NCBI GenBank assembly: GCA_021234155.1
Contig: JAJEKV010000018.1
Coordinates: forward strand, 21,067,252 to 21,131,251
Origin: Isoetes taiwanensis
Lineage: Eukaryota; Streptophyta; Lycopodiopsida; Isoetales; Isoetaceae
Reading direction: 5' to 3'
Length of the DNA stretch: 64,000 bases
The notes under the pieces were generated by a model, which saw only the letters and a list, made by a program, of their open reading frames with translations, was not told the DNA's origin and made no database searches. The translations under genes were made by a program, and so were the position numbers. Of the stretch, positions 1 to 12,999 are shown one piece after another (positions within the stretch are counted from its first letter, which is position 1; each line of letters begins with the position of its first letter).

Positions 1-3000
1 AACACGAGGTGCACGTGGAAATTCCATGAACAATGAGTTGGTAAAGAATGCAATCCTTCGACGAGCTTCCAGGTTCGTAGGCACATCCATTGCAGACTCC
101 TTAACAGTTAGCAGGAGATGAAGCCTCTTTATCTGGATATCGCAGCCCAAAACTGTTAGTGTTAACGAAGAGTTACTCCAACACAAAAACAACTAACCTG
201 TTCCAACCATGCATCAGTTTCAGGCGGAGGATACAGCACTGCATTAAAGAGCTGGTCTTTTGAATCCTGGCTTCTAACCATTATTCCACGGTTGGAATCT
301 AAAAACTCCCTGCGATTACAAACCCACCTCAAGTTTAATTTAAGCCAAAATTTTAAACTGACATATATGCGGCCAACCTTGCTTCATCAACCATCATATC
401 CCGTGTTGCAACCTCAAACATGTCTTGAAGTAATAGAATAACACTGTGGCGTGCATCCAGGTTTGGTGCTTTCTGTCATGGAGAAGAGATATACAATTTA
501 TATGCAAAAGAAACATCAGTGCATCAAAGTATGCAAGACTAAGCATACCAGAAACTCAATGAGTTTGACAAACTTGTCACTTAACGAAGGAAGAGCACTC
601 ATTTTGAAGTGGTCTAACAAAGTATCGTCTGCAATGTGCTTATCCACTTCATTCAAAAGAGCTTCTAGTACTCTGACCATGCATAATACATTCATAAATA
701 AATGACTTGTATGTTTCCAAAAAAAGCTTAAACGATATTGTACCTTTTCTCATTATTTGCCTTGATAATAACATTGAGGACATGCTTAAATGATTTATAG
801 CATTCTTCAACTGCACATGCCATGTAATCATCTGCCTTAATCCGACGCCATAATTCTGAAACGTCCCTGCCTCGGAATACTGCTGCCATTTGTATGGCAA
901 CTGGTATCTGTAAAATACAGAGAAAAAGATCCACATCCTTTGTGCAACAACTTCTGGAAAACCAAAGCCTAATATATATGATACCTTACTAGCAAGTAGA
1001 AAAGGAGGCCACTGTACGATGGACAAGTTGTGGTCTGATGAATATGGAACCAGCATAAGATCCATCTCTCTGCATTTCATCAACTTCAATTGACCTCAAC
1101 ATTATTGCGAAGACTTTTAACTGAATAGAGTAGGCTGTCACCTATTATTGATCAAATCTTCTTCACGGAAACTTGAAATAACTTCATTCCAGAGCTGTGC
1201 AAATTTTGCGGCTTCCTTCCTGTTATTTCCTGGCTGAAAAACAATGCAAACATAATTAGGATAAAATAGAGAGAAAAACAAAAGATAGGAATCCCAAGAT
1301 CTATAGTAAGGATGACCAGAACCTGATCATATCTCCGTCCCAGTGAAAAGCCTCGCCTTTGGGGATTATCTTTTGGAACTAGATTCTCGTGAAATGCCCC
1401 AGGCAAGGATTGGAAACGAGACCTCAGCATGCCCAGTGTACGTATCTGATCAAATAAAGATCAGAAAAGTACTGAAATTTCTGCAATGTTTTCACATAAA
1501 ACACCCATGTGTACAGAACTACCTCAAGACTTGCAAATGTACTAGCATGGGGGAAGAGGGGGTGTCAGAAAACAGAACTGTGGTTAAAATATGACATAAT
1601 ACGTCGTTTCCCACGCTGTAGAATGTGTAAAATATGACAAGGATCACTGATGGTTTCTGAGATAATGGTTACCTCACCAAGCCGTCTGAATGCTCCAGAA
1701 ATTCCACCGACCACTGTTGAATAGACAGCATACCAAATTTGTGTATCCATGAAATATATCTGCAAAATACATCTACTTAGCTATCAAATTGAAAACAATG
1801 CCATCATGCAATTAATCAAACAGGTTACTTATATATAATCTGGGTAGTTTTTACTTTCCTAGAGAATGCAGGGCTGATAAAATCAGAAACTATTACAAAT
1901 ATAGAAGGTAGCAGAACTTACCAGAATTACTGGGGCCCAGAGAGATATTACAGCACCAATGTTTTTCTTTGCTGCCATCCCGTACATAAATTTCAAAATT
2001 TTGTTCCGAAAAGATGAAAAATAGTTGGTCGAGAAAATACCATTTGGGAATAGTTCATGCCATGTATATACAATATTAGTAGTTCTCATAATGTCTTTTG
2101 TAGGACCAACAAGTGGTTTGATCTGCAGTTATCATTGTCTGCTCAATGTTGGTCGGAGAAAATATGATGGTCATTTGATAAAACTAGGGGATACCTGGAT
2201 ATAATAGCTGAAAGCAAGCTTGTTTGCAAGCAGAAAAATCCAGAAAAAGGTGTATCTGCATTGTTGGACTCAGCAATGAAATAGAAACCAAGATGTCATG
2301 TTAAAAGAACCATAATGAGAAAATAAAGTTACTTTAGGAGTGTGAACATATCTTCATGCATCCCACGCCCTACATATAGTCGAGGCTGCAAAGCATTACA
2401 ACATACCTCAAAAATTAATTTCCTACAACTACAAGTACAAGATAAATATAAGCACATCCCTACAACCATAAGCTACTAGAAATTGGAAGGCTGGCAGAAT
2501 ACCCACAATAGCCTTGAAACTGAGTTACATTGCAAGGGCTCATAAATTTTAAACTTTTGATGGTGTCTAAATTACAGGAGGCTACCATGAATAAATGTCA
2601 AAATACCTTGGAAAGAAAGAACAGAAACTAAAGAAGACCAAGTCATATAATGAAGCAGATTAATCAGCGAGCTGTACTTCTAATGTGAGCCATGTGCCTT
2701 TGAAAAAGTGTCTCTGAGAGGCAACTCATTTTGTATTTACAAGAGAGAAGAATGTACCTGAGACCACCATAGAAAGATACGGATTATTCTCCAGTTGGAG
2801 CTTTCTGTCCATCTTCTAAGCATTGGTACGAGGAAGAAAAGAACTCCAAGGACATTGGGTAGAAGATACAAAATAACAGCTGCAATATAGAGTGATGGAT
2901 TTGTCCAATGTTTACCCAACCAGCTCTTTGCAGATCTAAACAATGGATTTGAGTCGTCCCATGTCTTCATATATAATGCAGCAAGAAGGACTACCCATAC

Positions 3001-6000
3001 AGCTGCAACTATAAACTTCGCTAAAAGCCGGACTATTTCTGTGATCTTCAAACTATGATAGGCATTGAGGTTGAGCACAACATCCAAAACACCTGCAGTG
3101 TATACATCAGCATCTCTTAAGTTGGAGCACGTTGCTGTTCTCACAATGAACTAGAGATGATTAAAAATAAGCCTAAGAATATGAAATAGAATTGCTCAAG
3201 AAAAATTAATACAGAATCCTTGGCATGAGGTCAATTAATACAAGTTTTGGTCGGCTATTCTCTACAGAAGGTGATTCAAGAGGCGAGTAAAAATGCCAAC
3301 TAGATACCAGACAAGGTGTATTCTTACAACAATGAAACTTTTACCTGTGTTCTCCTAAACATTGCCATCCTAATTTTCAACATTTAGGGTTTTACTTTGA
3401 AGTTAGCCTTTTGAGCCGTAGTGTATGGAGAGCAATCAGAGAATGTGCATAGGTTGGCACCTTGTAAAAGACGAAGCACAGAAGCTGTTATAAAAATACT
3501 CAAGACCGTTGTTAGATTGTCCCGTTTTAATAGGTTGCTGGGTGGAGAATCTAGTCCATTCCATGAAATAATGACCAATGCCTGCATTAAAAGGCTGTGT
3601 CAGAACAATCACTCGTACATCATGTTATCACCAAATCCTGATTACTAAGAACCTGAAGAGACAAGATGTAAAATGTCCACAATCGATCAAAACTTCTGAA
3701 TATGTGCCAGAAGGAGCGGATCTCCACAAACCCAGTTTTTTTCAAGCGTGTGGAAGCACGCCTCCCTGGAAACCTCTGAGATAAAGTTGACGAAATATAA
3801 GGTGCTTATATATTCAAATAATGTAGATAGGCCGATGTTAAATAACCTTAAGACAATGACTTCTTGAAGATGGAGGCACAAAAAAGTCTGCATCAGCACG
3901 CATCGGCCAACCAAGATAAAAACAGTCAGCAGACCTGCACAAGATAAAGGCATTTTCATTGATCCAGTACTAGGAAAGGATAGTCATCTTAGTAGATATG
4001 TCAACATTAGACCAACCAGAAATATTCGTTTAAATCATCGTAATTCCGCCATGCTGAATGAGGCGCAGTTCCATTTTTATTGTTCTTAGCTTCCTGAAAT
4101 TAACGACAACTATCAGATTTATTGTCACCTTATATTTTTGTATCATGAGGTGTGTAATACTGTTAAAGTTACATTACTGTTAAAGTTAGCTTCTTGAAAT
4201 TAACAACTATCAGCTTTATTGTCACTTTATATTTTTCATGAGGTATATAATACTCTTAGAGCTTGGATTTCCAAATTTGATTTAAACAAATGAGGACGGT
4301 GATGGAGAATTAAAAACATATCTTCTGGGTTATTCAGAGGATGTGCGTGGATCATGTAACTATAGACATAGAAGGCGCTAGACACTTTTGTAATAGCTCT
4401 TTAGCTGTTCATAAGATTTGTTAGTTGGAAGAAACTGCTTTGGATTTAACTATCGTTTTAATTTGTCTGATGCAAAACAAGAAATAGAATAAGATGTAAC
4501 ATAGCCTTTAAAAGCATATTACCTTTTCGATGATATCATAAATTGGAGTAACCACTTTTCGCAGAAATGATTCCTCATCCCCGCCATATGCAGGCTTTAT
4601 ATATTCCCCAGTGACGAAACTTACATTACCAGCCAACATTCCATGGAGTTCAAGAGCCATCTGCATTATCTTGCATCAGTTTAAGCAAAAGAAACAATAC
4701 ACAGAACTACATCCCCATGACACAACCTCTAAGCAAAAGAAACAATGCACTACCTCGAAATTATATCCCGATAACTCAACCTCTAGCAAATTTTACTACT
4801 TATTATATTAACTTGGTGCAAATTTTATATTACATTATGGTAGATGTAGCACAGGCACTCTGGCATAAAACGAAGATTTGCTGCTTCTCCCCATATAAGA
4901 AGATATAAGCCCATGTAAAGGATCTTGCGCTGCTGGATATCCTGCTGTACTTCTGGTAATCTGCATCCAAAATCCAGGATGAATTGACTACATAAAACCA
5001 AGTATCTTTGCAATATAGAAAAATGTTCTCAGGTATGTAAGAACATACATTAGGCTGCTCTTCCGGCCCAAAAATTTGCACCAAAGCTTGTAGTTTTTGA
5101 ATAATTTATTCATGGCTGCATTGAGTGCATTATCATCCAACTAAGGTTTGTAAAAAGTTAGACTGGGAATGCACTTCTTCACAGAGATATGATAATTACA
5201 AATCTAGTTTAAATCCTCACCTTGGTTGCAGATTCCAACCTTTGTGAGACCCTCACATGAACATTTGAAAGAAGCAAGATGAGGTGTTCTCGCTGATTGG
5301 CAACATTATCTTTCTGCATTATCACTTAAATTTATATGTGATAAATTGGAATGCATCCGAAAGCAGTGTGGGGATAAATTACCTGAAAGCCAAACATGGC
5401 CTGCAGCCAATCCAAAAGATCAATCTCGCCAGATTTTTGAAACGAAGGCTCCATCATAGATGGCCATGGCAAGCCACGAACAGTCCTCAAAGCATCCACT
5501 GCTGCTTTTATCTAGCAATATGACAAATGTCAAAAGAATAGATGTTGACATAAATATGGGCCTCATTATATACCTCAGGCAGCTGCATTATCGCCTGTGA
5601 TGATCCAGCAGCATCCAGTGGAAGAATGTTATAAGGAACATATATTTCCTTTTTCTCCTTGACATCCTGAGCTGTAGCAATTATCTGCAAGTCACAAGGA
5701 ATAAAGTGATTAAAATCATAACGATGACTTAAAAATTATAAAATGCAAAAACAAACCTCTGGAGCAACTTCTTCTGTTTTGTTTACAGCACAGAGGACTT
5801 CAAATAAAACTCCTGCCGTCTGGTATGCTTTTGCAAGCTGTGCTCTGTGGAAAAACAAACAACATCAAGACATTACAATGCAATGCATAAAGGAATTCAC
5901 ATTACCTATCCGTATGCTCAGCTCCATCAAGAGCTTTAACGTATTGTTCATAATACTGCTGATAAAAGCTCTGAATTTCACGTGCATCACTTCTCTTAAT

Positions 6001-6733
6001 CCTTGCTTTGAGAGAAGGATCGTTATCCTGCCAAGTTGCTCAAGCTTAGAATGCTGAAATGCAATAAAACTGCACATACTATACTTTTGACCTGATAGAA
6101 CTGTTTTGTTCTTCTAAACCATAGCCCATAATTATATCTACTAAGAAATACTGCAATGCAGAACTTAGGTCTTAAGCACAACCATTACCGAATGTCGAAA
6201 ATTTCACAAATTTTTTGACCCAGGAGAGAAGCTAATTATGGGGCAGAACTTAATAGTTCAGCGTCGTAGATTGAAAACCGAATGTACAATGAGATTCTTG
6301 AAGAATCAAGAATGCTAATAACCACAGAATCGGTCCTGGAAGGAAGTAATCAGTAATTGTTACCTTTTCCAAACGCTGCAGCAATGCCGTCTTGAATTGT
6401 CGAACACCTCTGCCACTTGAGGTAGGATCCAGTCGATGAGCTTTTTCAAATGCATAGAAACGGCCTGAATAATGAAAGCCGACCATTTTAGCCACATAAT
6501 TCATCTTTAAAACACGCTAGACAAATGGTAGAAAGATTGGTCTTCGTACAGAGATAGGCTACTCTTGGCCGTTGAGCTTCAATTTCGTTTGCTACTCGAA
6601 GAATAGATGCAATTGAGGCAAGCGAAGAAGGCACAACTTCACTGTCCAACACTTCCCCAGAAAACATTCCGGTAGTATAAGTTCTCGATAGCCTTCTTAA
6701 AGAATTATCCGAGCCTCTGGAGCTCCCCATCAC
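1..6733 (-). CDS. CALS: Callose synthase (glucan synthase-like, GT48), N-terminal half, 28 exons, continues beyond left edge
   Basis: Plasma-membrane enzyme that makes beta-1,3-glucan (callose) from UDP-glucose. I traced 28 exons: 6733-6550, 6464-6364, 6027-5906, 5844-5757, 5684-5574, 5511-5383, 5313-5221, 5140-5049, 4960-4834, 4660-4523, 4093-4017, 3934-3847, 3775-3653, 3581-3461, 3092-2758, 2385-2333, 2255-2195, 2122-2041, 1971-1922, 1759-1673, 1445-1323, 1233-1142, 1069-985, 907-744, 672-549, 472-378, 309-198 and 132-1. All joints are GT-AG and keep one frame, giving 1063 codons of a family usually near 1,900-1,970 residues. The N-terminus has [16 protein letters not shown] and [18 protein letters not shown]. 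The FKS1 domain ([18 protein letters not shown]) is near residue 322, and [12 protein letters not shown] and [11 protein letters not shown] follow. Membrane segments lie in exons 14-20, then the long cytosolic loop, ending at [16 protein letters not shown], where the GT48 domain begins. Two ATGs (6733, 6730) are possible starts. It most resembles the CalS1-5 group. No disruption was seen. Confidence 0.96.
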
Positions 6734-7612
6734 GAATTAAACTAATAATTCAACCAATTCCAAACCGCAAGAAGAATTATAGCACGATCAACAAGCAATG
6801 CAGGTCCCTAAGCCTTCATAAATCTTGATCCGGAGGTGGAAAAGCTGAAATGCTCAAAAAGTTCGCAATAATAGGGAAGGATCAGCCGCATTGTGAAAGA
6901 ATTTACAGATTATGCAAGAATGGGAATGAGGAAAGAAAAAGAAAAAGACAGGGCATGATTAAGCGGCATAGCGGAATAGAGGGAAAGGCGTGATGGTTGT
7001 GAAGAATTGATTTTTTGCGACCGACCACTGCTTCTTGGCCCAAATAAGCGGAAGAAACATGCACTTTCTTTAGGCTAGCCGCTCGTGATCTTTTGTGTGC
7101 TCCCATTTCATCCTGACCGTCCATCCCCCAAGGTTTAACACTGCCCAACCAAAACCCTTTCACGCTCACGTACCCTTAATGGACTTTGCATGGTATAAAA
7201 AGGACTTCTGCAAGCTTTCTTTGGAAAAGAACAAATTATCAATTCATATTATAAGATTCTTATAAGCCTTCTTATAAATACAAGAAATTTATCGCGGCGG
7301 CCTTGAACATTTCTCTTTACTCGCTTGGTGTGGGTTCCAGGCATGCTAGAACTGCTAGTTGTATGTCTCAATTTAAAAACATAATTAGAGAACATTCGGG
7401 AGTTGAAAACATTCAGGAGTTGAACCCGTATTATTACCTTGTGTTTATGTGCCCGTATGATAGATGGGTGCTATGATCGATGACCACGAGATTCCAACTA
7501 GCGAAAATTAACAACAAAGAGCGAGGGGCAAGGACAATGCAAACAATGGTAGGATATAATGTGAGACATGCACAATTTTAATGCAAGTTTAGGCTAAGGA
7601 AAGTATGGTTAT
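6734..7612. other. Upstream region of the callose synthase gene
   Basis: This stretch lies just 5' of the minus-strand callose synthase start and should hold its 5' leader and promoter. I cannot place a convincing minus-strand TATA box or transcription start. A good plus-strand TATA-like sequence (GGTATAAAAAGG, about 7191-7202) points the wrong way for this gene and has no recognisable gene behind it. No coding potential was recognised. Confidence 0.3.
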
Positions 7613-7699
7613 TTAATTTAAGGGTTGAGATTGGGAAAAAGTTTGATCTAGGGCTAGGAGCAAAAGCCCCTTTTGAATGGAAAGGGCGCGGATTAGGGC

Positions 7700-7870
7700 G
7701 GCCACAGTTGGAGGAGGGGACATATCAGAGCAGATCAGAGCAGTTGGAAGCAGATCAGAGCAGGATTCAGGATCAAAAGCGGATTCAAGGAGCATTTAGG
7801 GAAGAGGCCGAGATTTAAGGGAAGTTTCATGAGCTGACCATCATCTAGAGCAGAGCAGGGAATTCAGATT
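7700..7870. repeat. Degenerate short tandem motif (agcagatcagagcag)
   Basis: A short purine-rich motif close to AGCAGATCAGAGCAG recurs several times, imperfectly, between about 7725 and 7870. It reads as a decayed short-period tandem repeat. No gene or element was recognised in the surrounding 7.6-8.4 kb. Confidence 0.5.
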
Positions 7871-8436
7871 AGAGCATCCGGGCAGTAGAAGAGCAGATTC
7901 GATCATAGCAGAGACAGATTAGGCCATTCATGATCAAACCCCAGGCCATCAAGATCACTCTGCCAAGCAATCTACTGCGCCTATGTTCAAACCTGGTGAA
8001 GCATTGTCTGAAGGAGTTACTGATATTCTGAGCAAGATCTACAGAGCCCATAGCAAGCGGCTCCTAATTCTATTTTGAAGCACAGATCATTCAAGCCATT
8101 GCCATTAGCTTGCAAAAGAATCTTTAGATAGAATGCTCGATCCACGAATCTGCCAATCCGACAGGCCTATTATCGATTCATATTATTGTATCATAGGCTT
8201 ATTGCCTATAGCACCTTCCCAAGAGCAGTCAGACTCACTCATAAGCATTCTTCTAGATTCGAACTAGAGTATTGAAGTGACGATTCAGGCCATGGATGAT
8301 GAAACAAAGAACCCACTGTTCTGCGATAAACAGAGTCTACCGCACAAAACTGCCCCAATTCCCTTGTTTCTCAGCCCAATAACCTAACACAGCATCTGGG
8401 ACACAAAACCCATTAATCTGCCACAATTCTTTACCT

Positions 8437-8508
8437 ATTCCGACCAAATTCGGCTGCCCAAAAGCTCAAAAAATTCCGACCAAATTCGGCTGCCCAAAAG
8501 CTCAAAAA
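8437..8508. repeat. Perfect 36-bp tandem duplication
   Basis: A 36-bp unit starting ATTCCGACCAAATTCGG occurs twice head to tail, beginning at 8437 and 8473, with no visible mismatch. The period is a multiple of three, but the open frame it creates on the minus strand has no recognisable domain. Confidence 0.9.
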
Positions 8509-8693
8509 ATATGGGAAGATCCGATACTTTGATCTGCGGCATGCTTGAATGAACTGAAACTGCTATGGAAGAGGAAAAATCGGCAAAATAGGATTTTGGA
8601 GTCAAAACCTGCGGCCTTGGCAAAGATTTTTCCTAAATCATAGGCTGCCGATACAGAATCCGGTGGCTATGGAAGTGCCCAAACGCCTGTGGA

Positions 8694-8751
8694 CACTTCT
8701 TTGTTTCTCAAAAACACAATCTCACTTCTTTGTTTCTCAAAAACACAATCT
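8694..8751. repeat. Perfect 29-bp tandem duplication
   Basis: The unit beginning CACTTCTTTGTTTCTCAAAA is present twice in tandem, starting at 8694 and 8723, with no visible difference. Like the duplication at 8437 it looks recent. No coding region is affected. Confidence 0.9.
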
Positions 8752-8989
8752 TGCCGTAAAGTCTTTCTTACCGCTCAGCCTCTGAAACTGGATCCATGGC
8801 GACGGATTGCTTGGAGAGCAAGAAAGGGGAACATCACGTGTCGACCATGCAATATTTCCTTTTTAAGATTTTAGAAATGAAGAAAAAAATGTACGTGTCG
8901 AGCGCCGGGGTTGCTCTCAGCCCAGGAATATTAGACTTGATTTTTTATGGGAACAAATTATACTGCTTTATATAGGTAGTGATAGTGAT

Positions 8990-9125
8990 AAAGTGTGTGG
9001 GCAGGCAATTTCGCTTGGTAAGGGCCTCGCGAGAGCTCGCTCGGTTCAAAATTGCATGCCCCCGCACAAAGAAGAGGAGGCCATTATCAATTACAGTCTC
9101 GGTCTGTAATTGGTCAGACCTCTAC
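8990..9125 (+). mobile_element. Possible tRNA-derived SINE or pol III-like hairpin element
   Basis: The stretch contains a weak A-box-like TTGGTAAGGGC near 9015 and a B-box-like GGTTCAAAATTGC at 9043-9055. The flanks (GTGTGGGCAGGCAATT near 8995 and AATTGCATGCCCCCGCAC near 9050) can pair into a tRNA-like stem. A second small palindrome (ATTACAG/CTGTAAT) lies near 9095. No poly-A tail or target-site duplication was found. It could equally be a structured relic of another kind. Confidence 0.35.
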
Positions 9126-10995
9126 CGGGATATTACGTCAATGTTATAGCAATGCAAACCATGATGTTGTAGCTAAATAACGAATTGATCTTGGAGGATG
9201 TCTCTATGGATGTTTCTATTTCAAGTGTTTATGGGTTTTGTTTTTAAGGTTGAATATCAACCATTGATCTTCAACATATCCCGAGCATCATACCAAATCA
9301 ATGGCTAACATCTCTTTTCCAAAAAAATGCTTTGCCACTTTCTAAGGTCGATTTCAAACATTTCAACATGTAATTTTGCCATCCGTTAAATTCACAACCT
9401 TTGCATACAACTATGATATTTACATCAAAACCTCTGTACATGACCATGGCTTCAAAACATATGGATTAATATTTGAAGAAATCAACAGCCGAATACTCTA
9501 TGCCATTTGTCCAAGGCGACCTGTTTTTCCCTGCTAAGCACATAAGAGGGCATAGAGGATTCAAACCTCCAGGCCCATGCGTCCTCACTAGAACCATGCA
9601 CATTGCATCTAGGTACTGCCATGTCAGGATGCCGCCATAGACGATTCAAGCGAGCAAAACCAGAAGGCCCAAGATTTCTTTGAGATACAAGAAATGGACC
9701 TAAGAACAAAGCCAAAACAACAAATTGCCTTGGACCTAAGAAGCCCCAAATCCGGCTTGAAACCGATCTGTCCAACCCTGAATCTGACGCAGATCACTGC
9801 CTTGAAAGAAATCACACATATATAAAACATATAACGGATTTCCTATGGTGCCTGTGAGCTCTTCACCTCTAGAAAGAAAGGTTGTGGCTGCAGAAAAGAT
9901 GGTTGGAGGCCATCACACAAATCTGACGCCATGGAATATGGCGCCTGGTAGAGCCAAATGGGCCAAATGGGTTCATACAAACGGAGCTTGCTGCTAGGGG
10001 AAACGTTTTTGGAAAGACAACAGAGACTAATCTGCACAAGATCATCCTGCTAATTCCATCTACATCCTTTTTCTGTTTGAACCTGCTTGCGGAAACGATG
10101 CCTTGCTCTTGCTCTGTTTGAACCTGTTAGAAACGATGGCTGCCCCTGCTCTACTCCGCCACACCTGCAAAAATAGAGAACTCATGCCGGAAAAAGAAAG
10201 TGGCCTGAAATGCTATCCACGCCCTACAATTTAGGATGAAAATTTGCCAACCATGGCAACAATAAACTTGCAAACACATCAAAATTAGAAATTAGACCTC
10301 TAAATGGAAACAAGCTGCTCAAACATGCCAAATTATACGGTTTGACATACAATACGCACCAAGAATCTTCGTCCCAACCTTTATCTAAAATACCTCCCCC
10401 AATACCAAACTCAAACATTGCAAGTTTATGGCTATAAGGATCCATGTGAGAAAAAATACCCAATTCTAACATGTATATTATGATAGAAATTTTATTATAG
10501 CAACATATTTTGCAAAGGCTTATTCTGATCATTTTCATGTTGCTTCAAACTTTACATTGTTGTGATAACTTTCATGTTGCTTCAAAAGTTACATTGTTGT
10601 AAGGGTTTACAAAGTCTAAACTTATATTGTCACTAAACAATAAATTTGGAATTGACTAATTGCATGGTTCAACAACTTGAAATTGATTATCTTTTAGAAT
10701 TGAGCATGCTTCAAATTCAAGGGAGTGGACATGTCGGGCAGAGGAGGAGGCAAGACAAAGATATCAATTCGAACCATTCTATTGAAATTTCAAAAGTTGG
10801 TGCAGTTGCTTCATTCATTATAGAGTTCTTACAGAGGAGGATGAGGAGGATTTTCGTCTAACTTATATGTAGCACAATAGCAGGGGGTTCCAAGGGGATT
10901 TGATATGGATGTAATAATGACAATTAGCGAAACCATAGATTACCCCTAAAACAATTAAATGGGTTGCTAGAAAAAAAAAACAAGATTTAAGATAA
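9126..10995. other. Intergenic, no recognisable gene
   Basis: Only short open frames without recognisable domains lie here. A 20-bp sequence around CTTTCATGTTGCTTCAAA recurs in tandem near 10535-10585. Nothing else can be supported. Confidence 0.5.
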
Positions 10996-10999
10996 AAAA

Positions 11000-11330
11000 T
11001 AATCCAGTTAGCTGACTGGTTATATTGGTCAAAGTAGTTTTATTAGGACATTAAGTTATTTTGGTAGAGGCTCGAGCCCCGTATTTCATATTCATATAGA
11101 GGCGCGATATTCCATCAAAACCATAGGCGAAATCGTATTTTATATTTCAAAATTATAGGTGCCCCAAATCATAAATGACCATAAGCGAAACGAGAGGTGT
11201 CCAGAGGCTCCAACATATGGTCTGGGATATAGGATCGACTGATCCGAAGACTATGGTAGTCCAGGGTACACCCCGTTTAGAATATAATATATAGCACCAC
11301 AACACAACATGAAATATTACCTACTCATGT
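11000..11330 (+). mobile_element. tRNA-derived SINE-like element
   Basis: An A-box-like TTAGCTGACTGG (11008-11019) is followed about 50 bases later by a B-box-like GGCTCGAGCCCC (11069-11080). This is the order and spacing of an internal RNA polymerase III promoter in plant tRNA-derived SINEs. The body beyond the B box is AT-rich and unassigned. The 3' end is not resolved. A tetranucleotide tract starts at 11387 and could be either the decayed tail or unrelated. Confidence 0.45.
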
Positions 11331-11386
11331 CATTCTACAAATAGGTCACTCGATCAAATGCCAATGGATTCCTTTTGGGTTTGTAG

Positions 11387-11387
11387 G

Positions 11388-11461
<74 letters not shown>

Positions 11462-11462
11462 T
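11387..11462. repeat. (ATAG)n microsatellite
   Basis: An uninterrupted run of about nineteen ATAG units. It lies between the SINE-like stretch and a 5'-truncated LINE. Confidence 0.97.
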
Positions 11463-11588
11463 CTTAACATCCACAAAGGAGATAACCTTATGAACGGAAA
11501 CAAAAATATTTTGAGGGGTTGATTTGATGGTTATTGTCCTTTTTCTTTAAGGGGAGATGGGAGGGGATATTCAGGCATATGCTGCAAA

Positions 11589-12972
11589 TATTCTCTCTTT
11601 CTCTCTCTCTCTCAGATATGGTGGAGATGGCATGATGTTAGGTCAGTGTGTGGTGGTGCTATTGCTATATGCTGATGATGTAGTAATTCTGTCAAGATCA
11701 GTGGCAGGTATGCAAAAGCACCTAGAAGCTTTAGCAAGTTTTTGTGATAGTAAAGGGATGAAAGTGAATATGACCAAAACCAAACTGATTATATTTGGGG
11801 CTCTTAAAGTGGATCACCTTAAGCTTTATTATAAAGAGGAGCATGTGGAAATTGTGGATTCATACAAATATTTGGGCGTTCAGGTAGACAAGAGTCCTAG
11901 TTGGAATCAAGCAGTGGAACAAAGGGTCAATGGTGGTTTGAAAGCTCTCTACAGCATGCAGCGTAGAAGTGCTAAAGCCGAAATCTAAAATTTTAGCCTC
12001 AAAAAGACATTGTTTGCAGTATTGGTACAATCGGCATCTTGTTGTATGGTCATGAAGTGTGGGCACCGGCTTGGCGAGAAGACACTTGGAAGAAAATTGA
12101 AAAGTTCAAAAAAGTTTTAAGACGTAATTGGGAGTTAAAGCGAGACCCCATATATGATATGTTACTAGCGAGAATGTGGGATGGTGTCTTTAGAGGCGAG
12201 CTAATCTTGTATAGAACTCTTTCTTATGTATGCAAAGTGCAGATTGAGGGGCAAAATCATAGTTTACCCAATATGGCTTTGGAGGCGACTAGGCGCGGAA
12301 GTCGAGATCTGGATGAGAAAGTGGGATCTTAACCCTCAAGATCTTCTTGCACATCATGATGACCTGAGAGCCTAGGTACAAGAACATGTGGCAGAAAAAT
12401 CATGGCGTGTTCCAGAAGTAAAAAAAGAGTATTACAGACAGTTTATTAATCCTCAGCTGCAATCACCAAAGTACCTCGAAATGGGAATTTCAGTTAAGCT
12501 CAGACATGCCATCAGTAGAATGAGGCTTAGTTCACATAGACTGGGGGTGGAAGTAGGACGTTGGAATCATATTCCTCATGCTTTGAGAGTACGTAAGCTG
12601 TGTGATGTGAATGCCATTGAGGATGAAGCACATACGCTTCTAGGATGTTCAGCATATGCACATCTCAGGTGCAAACACCAAGTTACTTGTGATGATTTGA
12701 GGGGTTTCTTTGACCTACCAAGCTCTAAGATAGGACAATTTATCATCGACGTGCTAGAGCATAGAGATCACTTATTGAAATTGTATAATTGCAAGGGGAG
12801 AATGGAGGATGAGTGGGAGAGTACTAATGCATCTCTATCTGAAGATGCATTAGAAGATATTTTTTACAATGTTGATTGTACTTATTGAACGTCTCATAGA
12901 CCTCGTGGTCTGCAGACGTGATGTTATACATTTTCATTTCATTTCTCCCTCTCTCTCTCCCCTCCCTCCCTT
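11589..12972 (+). mobile_element. 5'-truncated LINE (3' half of RT plus C-terminal region), pyrimidine-rich tail
   Basis: A non-LTR retrotransposon fragment starts in the middle of its reverse transcriptase, directly after a (CT)n tract at about 11589-11613, and ends in a (TC)n/(CCCT)n tract at about 12945-12970. That is the orientation expected of a 5'-truncated insertion. The 3' segment before the tail (an xxCTCATAGACCTCGTGGTCTGC-like stretch near 12890-12910) corresponds to the equivalent segment of the LINE ending at 16830, which has the same kind of tail. A tail of pyrimidine repeats instead of poly-A is a shared trait of this family in the window. Confidence 0.85.
11617..12888 (+). pseudogene. 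LINE reverse transcriptase, C-terminal portion, broken into three frames
   Basis: The first open segment (11617-11988) carries the RT catalytic block LLLYADDVVILS, followed by LASFCDSKGMKVN and the conserved YKYLGVQVD. The frame is interrupted at about 11988. It resumes at 12039 (LLYGHEVWAPAWREDTWKK) and again at 12388-12888, where a Cys/His cluster (KLCDVNAIEDEAHTLLGCSAY) matches the zinc-knuckle-like C-terminus of LINE ORF2 proteins. The N-terminal RT fingers and the endonuclease are absent. Stops and frame changes between segments make it non-functional. The same protein family recurs at 32.8-33.5 kb and 49.6-50.35 kb. Confidence 0.85.
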
Positions 12973-12999
12973 CGACATACAGTGTCAGATTGTCACGTG

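Noticed and set aside
7191-7202. TATA box GGTATAAAAAGG on the plus strand as promoter of a gene
   Set aside because: No recognisable plus-strand gene follows within several kilobases.
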